Assembly: GCA_946407735.1 (NCBI GenBank)
Contig: CAMJPL010000012.1
Location: 1 to 64,000 of the forward strand
DNA: 64,000 nucleotides
DNA from: an uncultured Clostridia bacterium
GTDB taxonomy: Bacteria > Bacillota > Clostridia > Oscillospirales > CAG-272
Reading direction: 5' to 3'
Every line of letters begins with the position of its first letter. Within the stretch, counting starts at the first letter, position 1. The notes under the pieces were generated by a model. That model searched no databases. It saw only the letters and a list, made by a program, of their open reading frames with translations, and was not told where the DNA came from. Of the stretch, positions 27,339 to 36,408 are shown one piece after another. Position numbers and translations under genes: made by a program.

Positions 27339-28421
27339 TCATCTGGTAAGCACGGCGATATACCGCTGCCAGTCGTATCTGCTGAGGAAATGCGCACCGG
27401 CTCTCATATGATATCCGCAGCTCGGACCGGCGAAGACCTCGTTGATTTCGGGACGTCTGTCCGGGAATTCGGCGGTCTTCATGCCGAGCATGGCGTAAAC
27501 GCTGTTCGCTAGATAGTAGCTCATATACTGCGAATACGGATCGGCCCATGTGTCCTCCACGGCAGTTCCGCCGTAGACATATCTCGGTGCGACCGCGGCG
27601 ACGAGCATATGCTGATCGAACGGCATCTCATCCTCTCTGTCCGAGTATGAGCGGTAGACGCCGTTGAACCAGTGCGGGAAGACGCGGCTGATTATCTCCA
27701 CCGTTTCGCCGGTCTTATGGCGGGTCACGGCGTCGCCGGAACATCCGCTGTCATTGACGAAGACATATTTAAATCTGGTGTCGTTCGCACCGTTCCAGAG
27801 AGACGTCTTGCCGAGGCGGGAATGGCCGAGCGAGCCTATCCTGCTCTCGTCGTATCTTCCGAGCGACATGCAGTAATCGAGCGTCCGCTGCATCGACCAC
27901 GCCCACATGCCGATCTTTGACCAGTCGTATTTCGCGCGGTCATAAAGAGCCGCGACTCCGGTCGACCAGTTGTCATGCTCGTCCTTCGATATGTCGTTGT
28001 AGTATATCATCGCCACGGCGACGCCGCTGTCGGTGATCTCCTCGACCGGCATATAGCTGTCCGGCGTCTGATCGCGGAAGTTTATAAATACGATCAGCGG
28101 GCATTTTCCGTCGGCGAGCGCCTTTTTCGGCGTATGCAGGACGACCGGCCATGAGAAATCGACGCCCTCGGTCTCGTCGTGCGACGTGACAAGGCAGTGC
28201 TCGGTCAGGACCTTGTTGGCGTAATCGTTGTCGCGGTCCGATACGACCTTTCCCGAGACGGTAAACGGGCCCTTCGGCGAATGTCCGTACTCGTTGTCTT
28301 CAAAGATGCGGATTATCTCGCGCCTGCGCTTCTCCCAGTTTTCGGCCGTGACGGGTCTTCCGTCGGCGAATGTCAGCGTATCGGGCAGATTCAGGGCTTT
28401 TATTTCCTCAGATATCTTCAT
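27339..28421 (-). CDS. Carbohydrate esterase of the CE15 (glucuronoyl esterase)-like alpha/beta-hydrolase family
   Basis: 360 residues. The nucleophile elbow GHSRLGKTSLWNGA (~196) matches the G-[CH]-S-R-x-G-K motif of CE15 glucuronoyl esterases; WAWSMQRTLDY (~173) and the late AGAHFLSRYDWQRY (~345, catalytic His) also fit. Family members cleave ester bonds between lignin and glucuronoxylan, and some bacterial ones have broader acetylesterase use. No signal peptide, unlike most secreted CE15 enzymes, so it may act on imported oligomers. Own promoter (TTGATT-17-TATAAT) and terminator. Confidence 0.82.
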   Translation of the reverse strand: MKISEEIKALNLPDTLTFADGRPVTAENWEKRRREIIRIFEDNEYGHSPKGPFTVSGKVVSDRDNDYANKVLTEHCLVTSHDETEGVDFSWPVVLHTPKKALADGKCPLIVFINFRDQTPDSYMPVEEITDSGVAVAMIYYNDISKDEHDNWSTGVAALYDRAKYDWSKIGMWAWSMQRTLDYCMSLGRYDESRIGSLGHSRLGKTSLWNGANDTRFKYVFVNDSGCSGDAVTRHKTGETVEIISRVFPHWFNGVYRSYSDREDEMPFDQHMLVAAVAPRYVYGGTAVEDTWADPYSQYMSYYLANSVYAMLGMKTAEFPDRRPEINEVFAGPSCGYHMRAGAHFLSRYDWQRYIAVLTR

Positions 28422-28458
28422 TTTATTATCCTCCCGCCGGATTTCGGCTTACCATACA

Positions 28459-28487
28459 ATTATACACCGTTTCAGGCCGGAAATCAA
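28459..28487 (-). promoter_or_regulatory. Promoter of the CE15-like esterase
   Basis: Minus strand: TTGATT (28482-28487), 17-nt spacer, TATAAT (28459-28464), about 40 nt upstream of ATG 28421. Confidence 0.65.
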
Positions 28488-28530
28488 CAGCAAAAAACAA
28501 AATATCAATCTTATTCGCAGGTAATATGCC

Positions 28531-28995
28531 ATGTCATCAATCACCGAAACCGTAATCACGAACATAACGATGGTGCGCGATCCAGAAACCGGAAAGGTTC
28601 TCGCCCAGAGGCGGGTAAACTCATGGCCCGGCGTCGCTTTCCCGGGAGGACACCTCGAGAACGGAGAAAGCCTTGTCGACTCGGCGATACGCGAGGTGTA
28701 TGAAGAAACCGGGCTCAAAATCTCCGATCTCAAATTCTGCGGCAACTGCCACTGGTGCAACGTCGCGACCGGATACAATGAGATCATCTTTTTCTACAAA
28801 ACCGACACATGGTCAGGCGAGCTTCATCAGAGCGAGGAAGGGGAGAATTTCTGGGTCTCGATAGACGAGCTGAGGACGCTGGATCTCGCCTCCGGCTTCG
28901 AGGATCAGCTCGAGCTGTTCCTCAACGACAACGTCACCGAGCTTCTATGCAAATATGACGATGACTGGACTCATGTAGTCCAGCAGTGGTTCTGA
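28531..28995 (+). CDS. NUDIX hydrolase
   Basis: 154 residues. A complete Nudix box, GGHLENGESLVDSAI then REVYEETGL (~37-60), fits GX5EX7REUXEEXGU. The N-terminal TNITMVRDPETGKVLAQRR resembles MutT/8-oxo-dGTP-diphosphatase-type members of Firmicutes. Cytosolic, probably removing oxidised nucleotides or another nucleoside diphosphate derivative. Monocistronic, divergent from the esterase. Confidence 0.9.
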   Translation: MSSITETVITNITMVRDPETGKVLAQRRVNSWPGVAFPGGHLENGESLVDSAIREVYEETGLKISDLKFCGNCHWCNVATGYNEIIFFYKTDTWSGELHQSEEGENFWVSIDELRTLDLASGFEDQLELFLNDNVTELLCKYDDDWTHVVQQWF

Positions 28996-29103
28996 CGCGG
29001 CAGTTTTTTCGTCTTTATTTACAATCCCGCAATCCGGATTTTGTGCATTATGTGGAATTTCATACCGCAATTAGCATATTGTTAATATACTCGGAATTTA
29101 CAC

Positions 29104-29132
29104 TTGCTTTTTTTATTGAAAAGGTGTATAAT
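29104..29132 (+). promoter_or_regulatory. Promoter of SBP2
   Basis: TTGCTT (29104-29109), 17-nt spacer, TATAAT (29127-29132); ribosome site AAAGGAGAG precedes ATG 29192 after a ~53-nt leader. In the 195-nt gap before SBP2 nothing else is evident. Confidence 0.7.
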
Positions 29133-29191
29133 AATATTTAATATTATATCCACAGAACAAAACTTTTCCGGGAATATAAAGGAGAGAGCAA

Positions 29192-30673
29192 ATGACAAAA
29201 AGAACAATATCGGCGCTTCTTCTCTGCGCGATGCTCATCGGCTCCGTCGCCTGCGGCGAGCAGGCCGACGCAGCCGCTCCCGCCTCTACCACGGCGGTGA
29301 CGGAGCAGGTGCTCGACGCGAACGAGACGACCACAGAAGCCGAGCTGCAGCCCGATCTGCCGGATTACGACTGCAACGGCGAGACATTCACATTCATGGT
29401 GAGAGGACCGTCCTTCAACGAATGGGAATCGCAGGACATCTATGCCGAGGAGCAGGACGGCGAGCCGATAAACGACGCCGTTTACCTCAGAAACCTGTTC
29501 ATTCAGGAAAAATACAACGTCAAGATCGCTCAGGCCGGAGTTTCCGATCCCGGCTCATCGGGCAAAAAGACGGTCCAGGCGGGCGATCCTGTATATGATG
29601 TCCTTATGGCCAACACAACGGAATCATCGACCTTCGCTCAGCAGGGATATGTGTACGATCTCCACACCATTCCCTATATGGATCTTGACCAGCCCTGGTA
29701 CGATCAGGAGTCGATAAAGGATCTGTCGATGGAGAACCTGCTTTACTTCTGCACCGGCGATATCTCCATAATGTGCAACGACGCCACTTGGATCCTGATG
29801 TTCAACAAGAAGATGGCCGATGACTTCGCGATCACCGATATCTACAAGCTCGTCGAGAACGGCGGATGGACATGCGACAAGATGATCGAGTACATGGAGA
29901 TCGTATCGGCCGACGTCAACGGTGACGGCAAGATCAGCCCGAAGGACGACAGACTCGGCTTCGCGACTCATGCGAGCTCGATCGAAGGCTTCTTCTTCGG
30001 CTCAGACCTGCACACCGTGGCAAAGGACGACAATGACATCCCGTACATAGACATGGATACCGAGCGCATCGTCGAGACCATAGAAAAAGCCAACCGCATG
30101 ATGTGCGACACCAACATCGCCTTCAACCTCAGCTCCAACAAATTCGGCATGTCGGATGCCTTAAAGGATCTCCAGCCCGTTTTCGAGGACGAGCATTCCC
30201 TGATATACGGCGAGGTCATGCAGTGCATAATCCGTCTCCGCGCGATGGAGACCAACTTCGGCGTCATCCCCTTCCCGAAGCTGAACGAGATACAGGACAA
30301 CTACCATCACTTCGTGCATACCACCGGATGCATGATAGCGGTGCCGCTCTCCTGCGGCGATATCGAGCGCGCCGGCTTCATCATTGAAGCCATGTCCGCC
30401 AAGTCTAAATACACACTCCGCAAGGCGTATATTGAGACCTGTCTGCAGGGCAAGTTTATGCGTGACGATGAGTCCGAGACATCGCTCAACATAATCCTCT
30501 CGACCCGCTCATGGGATCTAGGCTATATCTACAGCTGGGGCGGACTCTTCACCGCCTTCTCGTCCTGCGTGAGCAAGGGCAACACCGACTTCGCGTCCTC
30601 CTACGCCACAAAGGAGACCAAGGCGATCACCGCTCTTGAAAAGACCCTCACCGCGTGGGAAGACAACGCCTGA
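29192..30673 (+). CDS. Extracellular solute-binding lipoprotein (orphan SBP 2)
   Basis: 493 residues. Signal peptide and lipobox GSVAC (Cys21, CGE), then a Thr/Glu-rich linker. The body matches the other SBPs here: FTFMVRGPSFNEW (~65), WTCDKMIEYM then the EF-hand-type loop DVNGDGKISPKDD (~245), and a late ADLG-type region. Expected to bind a carbohydrate at the cell surface for an ABC importer, but no transporter gene flanks it. Monocistronic: strong promoter before, strong terminator after. No evidence for ligand. Confidence 0.88.
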   Translation: MTKRTISALLLCAMLIGSVACGEQADAAAPASTTAVTEQVLDANETTTEAELQPDLPDYDCNGETFTFMVRGPSFNEWESQDIYAEEQDGEPINDAVYLRNLFIQEKYNVKIAQAGVSDPGSSGKKTVQAGDPVYDVLMANTTESSTFAQQGYVYDLHTIPYMDLDQPWYDQESIKDLSMENLLYFCTGDISIMCNDATWILMFNKKMADDFAITDIYKLVENGGWTCDKMIEYMEIVSADVNGDGKISPKDDRLGFATHASSIEGFFFGSDLHTVAKDDNDIPYIDMDTERIVETIEKANRMMCDTNIAFNLSSNKFGMSDALKDLQPVFEDEHSLIYGEVMQCIIRLRAMETNFGVIPFPKLNEIQDNYHHFVHTTGCMIAVPLSCGDIERAGFIIEAMSAKSKYTLRKAYIETCLQGKFMRDDESETSLNIILSTRSWDLGYIYSWGGLFTAFSSCVSKGNTDFASSYATKETKAITALEKTLTAWEDNA

Positions 30674-30698
30674 CAAGCATATCGTCAAAGCACATAGC

Positions 30699-30733
30699 AG
30701 CAGCGGACCGCTGACACGGTCCGCTGCTTTTTT
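30699..30733 (+). terminator. Terminator of SBP2
   Basis: A perfect 12-bp stem (AGCAGCGGACCG / CGGTCCGCTGCT) with a 6-nt loop and six T. It ends 7 nt from the convergent zinc-ribbon gene. Confidence 0.9.
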
Positions 30734-30739
30734 CAGTTT

Positions 30740-31657
30740 TCAGTTTTCGGCTTTCGTCCCGCAGTTCTCGCAGAATTTCGATCCGGGTGACAGCTTCTCT
30801 TTGCATTTCACGCAGTATCTTTCCTTTTCCGCCGACGGCCCCGGCTGCCGCGTCTGATTCTGACCAGCCCTTATGAAAACCACTCCGGCCGGTGCGGGAG
30901 CTTTCGCTTCCATGCTCGAAAGCAGGCTCTCGTCGACAGCGCCTTTCGGAAGCTTCGTACCGCACACCGGGCAGTAGTTCTCCCTTACATCGTGCATGAC
31001 CCTGCAGAGGATGCACGGTATTACATAGTCCTTCGATTTGTCGTACTTCTCGTAATAATCCCTGCCGCGTCCGTGCCAGCGGATCCTGTCCCCGGCGGCG
31101 ATATAGTCGTAAAACATGCTGTCGTCTTTTATGACGGCCTTTTTCTTTTTCCCGCCGTCGAGCCTGACATCGAGGACGAACTCGGTATCGATCCTGCCGT
31201 CGGGATGACGCTTTGTCCGCTCATACTTTCTTTCGACCGTTCCCTCCCAGTCCTTCTTCATTCTGCCGCCGGACGAGAACAGCGCCCACAGAGCCCAGAA
31301 AACGATCATGCCTCCGGCTATCAGGCCGAAGATCTTTATGCCTTCGCCGTCAGGCTCGATATCTCCCGACGCCAGCATCGCGATGAAGATCGCGGCTATG
31401 ACGATGAGCATGAAGATCAGCGTGACGATCTTTCCCGTACGGTCGTTCCTCTTTGTCGAAACGTCGCCGAACGCGTCCGACCACCCCGATCCGCCCATCC
31501 CGAGCGGATTCGTCCCGGCGAAGCGGTTCACGCCATCATATAACGCGCCGCAGTGCGGGCAGTTTTCCTCCCCCTTGACAGCCTTTTCTCCGCATTTCCA
31601 GCAGAATCTGGTCTTCTGCGGCACCTGACCGTTCAGTATATCGTTTATCCCGTTCAT
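30740..31657 (-). CDS. Zinc-ribbon membrane protein
   Basis: 305 residues with three CxxC...CxxC zinc-ribbon units: CWKCGE...CPHCG (~19-38), CILCR...CPVCG (~215-235) and CVKCKE...CENCG (~282-300). Two transmembrane segments lie at ~78-98 and ~110-128. A basic KKKK stretch is at ~172. This layout recurs in Firmicutes proteins of unknown role; it may be a membrane-bound scaffold. Convergent with SBP2, no co-transcribed partner. Function not known. Confidence 0.72.
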   Translation of the reverse strand: MNGINDILNGQVPQKTRFCWKCGEKAVKGEENCPHCGALYDGVNRFAGTNPLGMGGSGWSDAFGDVSTKRNDRTGKIVTLIFMLIVIAAIFIAMLASGDIEPDGEGIKIFGLIAGGMIVFWALWALFSSGGRMKKDWEGTVERKYERTKRHPDGRIDTEFVLDVRLDGGKKKKAVIKDDSMFYDYIAAGDRIRWHGRGRDYYEKYDKSKDYVIPCILCRVMHDVRENYCPVCGTKLPKGAVDESLLSSMEAKAPAPAGVVFIRAGQNQTRQPGPSAEKERYCVKCKEKLSPGSKFCENCGTKAEN

Positions 31658-31756
31658 CCCTTTCCTCCCCTCGATTATTGACGTATGATATTCCGATATT
31701 ATTATACCTCTAAACTATACCATGCAGAGCTTTGATATACGCATTTCACTCCATTA

Positions 31757-32173
31757 TCACGCGTGATTTCCTGTTTTCACGCACCATTCTGCGATCCCGG
31801 CGATCAGCTCCAGCGGAAGCTCGTCTGAATACGGGATCTGAATCGTTCCCTTGCTGTATTTCAGACCGGCCTGATCCAGCTTATCGGAGAAAAAACCGAC
31901 CGCCTCAGGACCGGGATACAGCCCAATATGCTTTTTCTGCGCCGCGAAGTGGATGATATTATGGCCGTTCCAGTAGGTCGGCATCGACCATGATATCTTC
32001 TCCGCAGCACCGGGAAGGGAGCTGATGAGCGCCTGTCTCACGCTTTGGAGCTGGCTTCGGATATCCTCGTCCTGCGCCATGATATATTCATCGACCGTCT
32101 CCAGGGCTTTCCCGCAGTAATGGCTTTGATTCTCATTTCTGAAGGATCGTCCGCATTTCGGGCATTTCCACAT
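31757..32173 (-). CDS. DUF1801 (YdhG-like) protein with N-terminal zinc knuckle
   Basis: 138 residues from ATG 32173; the track GTG at 32182 is too close to the ribosome site AAAGGGAT. The start MWKCPKCGRSFRNENQSHYC is a common zinc-knuckle lead of this group. The DUF1801 core follows: LPGAAEKISWSMPTYWNGHNIIHFAAQKKHIGLYPGP. Some family members are linked to iron delivery (YdhG/frataxin-like), but function is not settled. The previous gene's stop is 5 nt upstream, so the pair is co-transcribed. Confidence 0.8.
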   Translation of the reverse strand: MWKCPKCGRSFRNENQSHYCGKALETVDEYIMAQDEDIRSQLQSVRQALISSLPGAAEKISWSMPTYWNGHNIIHFAAQKKHIGLYPGPEAVGFFSDKLDQAGLKYSKGTIQIPYSDELPLELIAGIAEWCVKTGNHA

Positions 32174-32178
32174 CTGTA

Positions 32179-32466
32179 TCACGTATCCCTTTCTCTTATC
32201 ACGACATGCACGCTGTCACCGTCGCCTTTGTTCAGCTGTTTACGTATGGCTTTCAGGATCCCGATGATGTAGCACACACTTCCATTCCCGTCTTTTACTC
32301 CCATGTTGACGATAATTCCTTCGTATGGTATACCGTCGAATTCAGCATGGACCTTTACCCGCCCTTTCCCGAATACCTTTCTTATGTCCCATGGAAAGAT
32401 GACATAAGCCCCTCCGTTGTCCGGGACTTCATGAATAAGCCCGTCGAATTCATATTTTTCGCCCAT
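32179..32466 (-). CDS. DUF1905 protein
   Basis: 95 residues from ATG 32466 (MGEKYEFDGLIHEV), the usual DUF1905 start; the ORF track adds 21 residues of doubtful coding value. FPWDIRKVFGKGRVKVHAEFDG and IIVNMG...YIIGILKAIRKQLNKGDGDSV are the family blocks. DUF1905 and DUF1801 are often fused or neighbours, which supports both calls here. Small cytoplasmic beta-barrel; role unknown. It may belong to the end of the GH27 operon, 96 nt after the PHP/DUF3604 gene. Confidence 0.78.
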   Translation of the reverse strand: MGEKYEFDGLIHEVPDNGGAYVIFPWDIRKVFGKGRVKVHAEFDGIPYEGIIVNMGVKDGNGSVCYIIGILKAIRKQLNKGDGDSVHVVIRERDT

Positions 32467-32562
32467 GTTTACCAGCCTCGCGGTTTTCTTATACCGGCTC
32501 GTCAGCTCCTGTGTTTTTCTGCTCACCACAAGTCGTGCAGATGCCTTGCGGTAAACCGCGCG

Positions 32563-33729
32563 TCAGCTGCGCGACACCCAGATCGGAGACGTCCAGGCCT
32601 GTCTTCCGTCCGTGAGCTTCACTCTCAGATAATAGCAGTCCGCCTCAGTTTCCTGACGGTAGTCGTAAATGAGCTGTTCACTGCTTTTCACCGAAATATA
32701 ATCCCGACAGTTTTTCACCAGTGTGACATTCGCGACGGGAGCGTCGGCAGTCACATTGTAATATATCTCAGGATCGTCGTCTACCGTGATCTCTTCTCCC
32801 ATATAATGCCCGCTGATCCTGAAATCGACAGTCATCCTGCCGCCCATGAATCCGTAGCAGCGTCTTTTTTTCAAAGCGTCGAACACGGCCTCACGGGTAT
32901 TCTCCTTCGCCCATACAGCCGTGATCCCCGCGATCCCGCGCGGGAACGGTTTTTCGCCGATATCGATCCCGCCTCTGCCGCCGTGATCGTCCGAGCAGGC
33001 GATACAGCCCATCCTCGCTCCACGCTTCAGGGCGTCCTGCCAGTGACCTCCTTCAAGATCGGCGCCGCGCGAGAGAGGATCTCCCATATACTCCGCGCAG
33101 CTGCTGTCTCTGCCGTATATCTGGATCAGGGAAACCATATCCTCCGGCTCCATTGCCAGAAAATCCGCGCTGTAATTGAGAACGTTCGTGTCATGCGGGA
33201 CAAGTATGATATCATCCCTTGAAAGCCATGCCCTGAGCTCCGCTCTAGTCATCTCGCCGTCGCGGACACCGCGCAGCATCTCTCCCTCGCCGTAACGGTA
33301 ATAAACCACGAGATTGTTGTAAAATGGATATGAGTCTCTCTCGTAGGCGAGCAGGGTGGTAAATCTGTCCGGCTCATAATATTCAGCCGCTTTTTTCTGG
33401 ATAAGCTCCCATTTTCCGTCCTTCCACAGCTCCGGCTTTCCCACCCCGCCGTGATCGTGATCGGAAAGAGCGCCGAAATCGAGCCCGGCATTGTCACGCA
33501 GACCGATATAATACTGATCCGGCGTAGGACCTCCGTCGGACAGATTGCTGTGCCCGTGGATATCGCCGAAGAACACTTTGTATTCCGGCGGATCCGGCAT
33601 CCTCCGCCTCTGGGTCTCATTAAGCTTTTCCCATGTGCCGCTTTCGCCTGAATACACGATGTCTGTAAATTCGGCGCATCTTCCGGACATATCGAATCTT
33701 TTGGCGAGTTTTCTCTCAGGATGTGTCAT
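32563..33729 (-). CDS. PHP-superfamily / DUF3604-like metal-dependent hydrolase
   Basis: 388 residues. FFGDIHGHSNLSDGG (~53), ALSDHDHGG (~86), VPHDTN (~187) and CSDDHGGRGG (~253) give a PHP-like metal site; the FGDIHGH lead is that of DUF3604 proteins. The C-terminal part is beta-rich. No signal peptide visible. Third gene of the GH27 operon, 57 nt after the unrecognised gene. It resembles the PHP gene at 3835-4881 in position next to glycosidase-type genes. Substrate unknown. Confidence 0.75.
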   Translation of the reverse strand: MTHPERKLAKRFDMSGRCAEFTDIVYSGESGTWEKLNETQRRRMPDPPEYKVFFGDIHGHSNLSDGGPTPDQYYIGLRDNAGLDFGALSDHDHGGVGKPELWKDGKWELIQKKAAEYYEPDRFTTLLAYERDSYPFYNNLVVYYRYGEGEMLRGVRDGEMTRAELRAWLSRDDIILVPHDTNVLNYSADFLAMEPEDMVSLIQIYGRDSSCAEYMGDPLSRGADLEGGHWQDALKRGARMGCIACSDDHGGRGGIDIGEKPFPRGIAGITAVWAKENTREAVFDALKKRRCYGFMGGRMTVDFRISGHYMGEEITVDDDPEIYYNVTADAPVANVTLVKNCRDYISVKSSEQLIYDYRQETEADCYYLRVKLTDGRQAWTSPIWVSRS

Positions 33730-33786
33730 AGCTGTCTCCGTGTCATAAGAGGTTAATAATTGCTTTTATATTTCTATTCGGAGAGA

Positions 33787-34773
33787 TCATACGGCCTCTG
33801 ATCTTTCCTTGTCAGAGAACTCAAATCCCGCCGCTCCGGTATCTTCGTCGTATCGGAGCATGCCGAAAGATATCCCCGATATTTCGGCGACCGTTTTCAT
33901 CACCGTCTCGGTCGTATATCTGAACCATGGAGATACCTGTCTCCCGGTGTTTCTGAGGTGACGCACAGCCGGGCAGAAGGCTATATCCACGGTCAGCGTC
34001 TTTTCTCTACGGCTGAAAGATACGGCTTCCGGGGCTTTTTCTTTCTCATAAGTGGCTTTTATCATTTCTTCCACTGCCGAAATACCGCTGCTGCTGATAT
34101 CTTCGATATAACTGCGGTAAACGTTTTTCACATACCGGCTGAGATATCCTTCGACGGCTTTTATGCCGAAGTGCTCTCCCAGATAGTGGATCCCCATATT
34201 CATGCTGCTGTGGAAATCCGGATGGAAATACTCGTTGTTTTCCGCTTTCCGCTCCATTACCACGGTATTCTCATCCGGTATGAATCTGCCGTCGAATCTC
34301 TTCGGATCGGTGATGGCAAGCCGGCAGGAAGCGTGATCGGTCCCGATGAAATCATACTGATATTCAAGCCCGCATTTTTCGGCCGCAGCCCGGTAATGAT
34401 CACAGTGCATGCAATAATCCGGGTAGGGAGTCAGGCCGATCTCGTCCTTCAGCTTCAGCAGCCGCCCCTTTGAAGGGCAGTAACGCATGTCGATCATGAA
34501 CCATCCGGCTTTTTCGTTTAAATACATGGCGAAGTCCGCGGCTTCCTCATTCAGCGAACCGGCCCAGTATGTGTAGCAGCCTTTTATGCCTTCCTTCTCT
34601 ATGTGGTTTATCAGCGGTATCCCATTCCCGTCCGGCGTGAACAGATAATCCCAGAATCGCTCCACCTCGGCTTTGCCGAAGTTGTCATCTATATATGAAA
34701 ACAATTCGCTGTATGCCGGGATGAATTCGGTACATGATATCATTTCATAACCAAACCTTTCTGACAAATGCAC
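33787..34773 (-). CDS. Cys-rich protein of unknown function
   Basis: 328 residues. Conserved-looking Cys/His sites: MRYCPSKGR (~97), YPDYCMHCDHY (~118) and GTDHASCRLAI (~143). The run of Cys positions and the layout loosely resemble proteins of the L-2-amino-thiazoline-4-carboxylate hydrolase-like group, but I cannot confirm this. The C-terminal half is helical then beta. It lies between GH27 and the PHP/DUF3604 gene in one operon (gaps ~60 nt), so it may take part in glycan catabolism or in regulating it. Confidence 0.55.
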   Translation of the reverse strand: MHLSERFGYEMISCTEFIPAYSELFSYIDDNFGKAEVERFWDYLFTPDGNGIPLINHIEKEGIKGCYTYWAGSLNEEAADFAMYLNEKAGWFMIDMRYCPSKGRLLKLKDEIGLTPYPDYCMHCDHYRAAAEKCGLEYQYDFIGTDHASCRLAITDPKRFDGRFIPDENTVVMERKAENNEYFHPDFHSSMNMGIHYLGEHFGIKAVEGYLSRYVKNVYRSYIEDISSSGISAVEEMIKATYEKEKAPEAVSFSRREKTLTVDIAFCPAVRHLRNTGRQVSPWFRYTTETVMKTVAEISGISFGMLRYDEDTGAAGFEFSDKERSEAV

Positions 34774-34833
34774 GGTTATAATGTGTTTGACGGCACAGAT
34801 ACCGCTCCGCCGACCGGGTATGTGATCCAGCCG

Positions 34834-36090
34834 TCATATGACCTTATACACCGCGCATGAGTGCTTTGGGAGAGCGGCGGTGATAATATCACCATCCGTT
34901 GTGGCTCCGGTCCACAGCTCGGTGAGTGCGTATGACCCTTCGATTTCCGCGTCCGCGAGTGAAACGGTCATCTCTCCGCCGCGTTCCCCTACGTTGAAGA
35001 TCGCCAGATACGATCCTTTGTCAGCGCTGACGGCGGTCCAAAGGATCCATTCATCATCCCCGTCTTTTCTGCGCCAGACGGGATGAGCATGACGGGCATT
35101 TTTATGCATCGCGATGATTTCGCGGTTCGTGAGCAGATCGAGAGTGAAACCGTCAAATCCCGGCATATCGCCGCCTATCATGAGAGGCGAGCGCATAATT
35201 GACCATAACGTCATCATCGTGCGCTGTTCATCCTCGGTAAAGCGGGTCCGGTTTTCGCGTCCGTACACCTGACGTACCGGACCGACGGGAAGCATGTCCG
35301 CGTCGGGCCAATGACCGGGACCCGCGTGGATGCACCATGTCTCAGCGCGTGAAAACATGTCGTAAAGCAGTTTCCAGTCGTCCCAGAAGTCGTCGGTGAT
35401 CCGCCACATGTTCGCGGTCTGCTTGTAAAGCTCAGCCTTATCCGGGAGAGCGGGGCCGGGAGAGAGCGAAAGAACGATATCACGCCCGCAGGATTTCACG
35501 GCGTCGGAAATGAGCATAAGCTCCTTCTCGCATCGCGGCATTTCACGCGCGATATCGTCGCACTTGATGAAATCCACGCCCCACGAAGCGTACAGCGAGA
35601 GCAGACTGTCATAATACTCCTTTGCGCCGGGCTTTGAGGGATCGACGCCGTACATGTCGGAGTTCCATAAACAGATCGAGGAAGGATCGGCGATATCCCG
35701 CGCGCGCTTATCAGAGCCGAGGATAGCGGTGTTGCCGGACACGGCCTGACGGGGTATGCCGCGCATGATATGGATCCCGAATTTCAGCCCAAGGCCGTGA
35801 ACGTATTCGGCGAGAGGCGCGAAGCCTTTGCCGTCCGCCGCCGATGGGAAGCGGTTGACCGCCGGGAGAAGACGGGAGTACTCGTCCATCTCGAGGTCGG
35901 CGAAAGGATGATAGGCATGGGATGCCGCGCCCGGCTCGTACCACTGGATATCCACGACGATATACTCCCAGCCGAACTCTCTCAGATGCGACGCCATATA
36001 CTCGGCGTTGCCCCTGACGATATCTTCGTTAACCGCGGCTCCCCAGCAGTCCCAGCTGTTCCAGCCCATCGGTGAAGTTTTTGCGATCAT
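34834..36090 (-). CDS. GH27 alpha-galactosidase-type enzyme
   Basis: 418 residues. Family start PMGWNSWDCWG (~7), the nucleophile block VDFIKCDDIA (~173, KxDD type), the acid/base region WRITDDFWDDW (~232) and WPDADMLPVG (~263). The C-terminal ~80 residues form the usual antiparallel beta-domain. No signal peptide, so probably hydrolysing imported alpha-galactosides or, as in some GH27 members, beta-L-arabinopyranosides. First gene of a leftward operon with a consensus promoter. Confidence 0.9.
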   Translation of the reverse strand: MIAKTSPMGWNSWDCWGAAVNEDIVRGNAEYMASHLREFGWEYIVVDIQWYEPGAASHAYHPFADLEMDEYSRLLPAVNRFPSAADGKGFAPLAEYVHGLGLKFGIHIMRGIPRQAVSGNTAILGSDKRARDIADPSSICLWNSDMYGVDPSKPGAKEYYDSLLSLYASWGVDFIKCDDIAREMPRCEKELMLISDAVKSCGRDIVLSLSPGPALPDKAELYKQTANMWRITDDFWDDWKLLYDMFSRAETWCIHAGPGHWPDADMLPVGPVRQVYGRENRTRFTEDEQRTMMTLWSIMRSPLMIGGDMPGFDGFTLDLLTNREIIAMHKNARHAHPVWRRKDGDDEWILWTAVSADKGSYLAIFNVGERGGEMTVSLADAEIEGSYALTELWTGATTDGDIITAALPKHSCAVYKVI

Positions 36091-36137
36091 AGCTCTCTCC
36101 TTTGCGGATGCGGATCATTCGATACTTTATATATCAT

Positions 36138-36166
36138 ATTTTAAATTAAATAGTATGTTTTGTCAA
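36138..36166 (-). promoter_or_regulatory. Consensus promoter of the GH27 operon
   Basis: Minus strand: TTGACA (36161-36166), 17-nt spacer, TAAAAT (36138-36143), about 48 nt upstream of ATG 36090. Confidence 0.75.
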
Positions 36167-36408
36167 CAGGAATCTGTTAATTATCATCTGATCAGTGTAT
36201 TATATCTGTTCTGATCCCGCGGCTCTGTCTCTGACGATATACTGCCGGGGCTCAGGGAAACATACAGGAGGGGATTTCCCCTCCTGATGTCTGTTTGTTT
36301 CCTGTTATCGGCCTTCCGTTTTTTCCGCCTGTGAGACTTTTTTGCGGCAGGCCGTTTATATCAATGATTCATTTAATTACAATTCGCTTTGTATTGATAA
36401 ACACACAG
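36167..36408. other. Intergenic region with a terminator-like hairpin
   Basis: The 318-nt gap between the GH27 start and the stop of the giant pseudogene. Apart from the GH27 promoter it holds a perfect 9-bp GC-rich stem (CAGGAGGGG / CCCCTCCTG, 36265-36286, 4-nt loop), with only a weak T-tract, likely the terminator of the giant gene or a relic of it. A second poorer inverted repeat (CGGCCT...AGGCCG) spans 36309-36354. No ORF of note. Confidence 0.5.
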
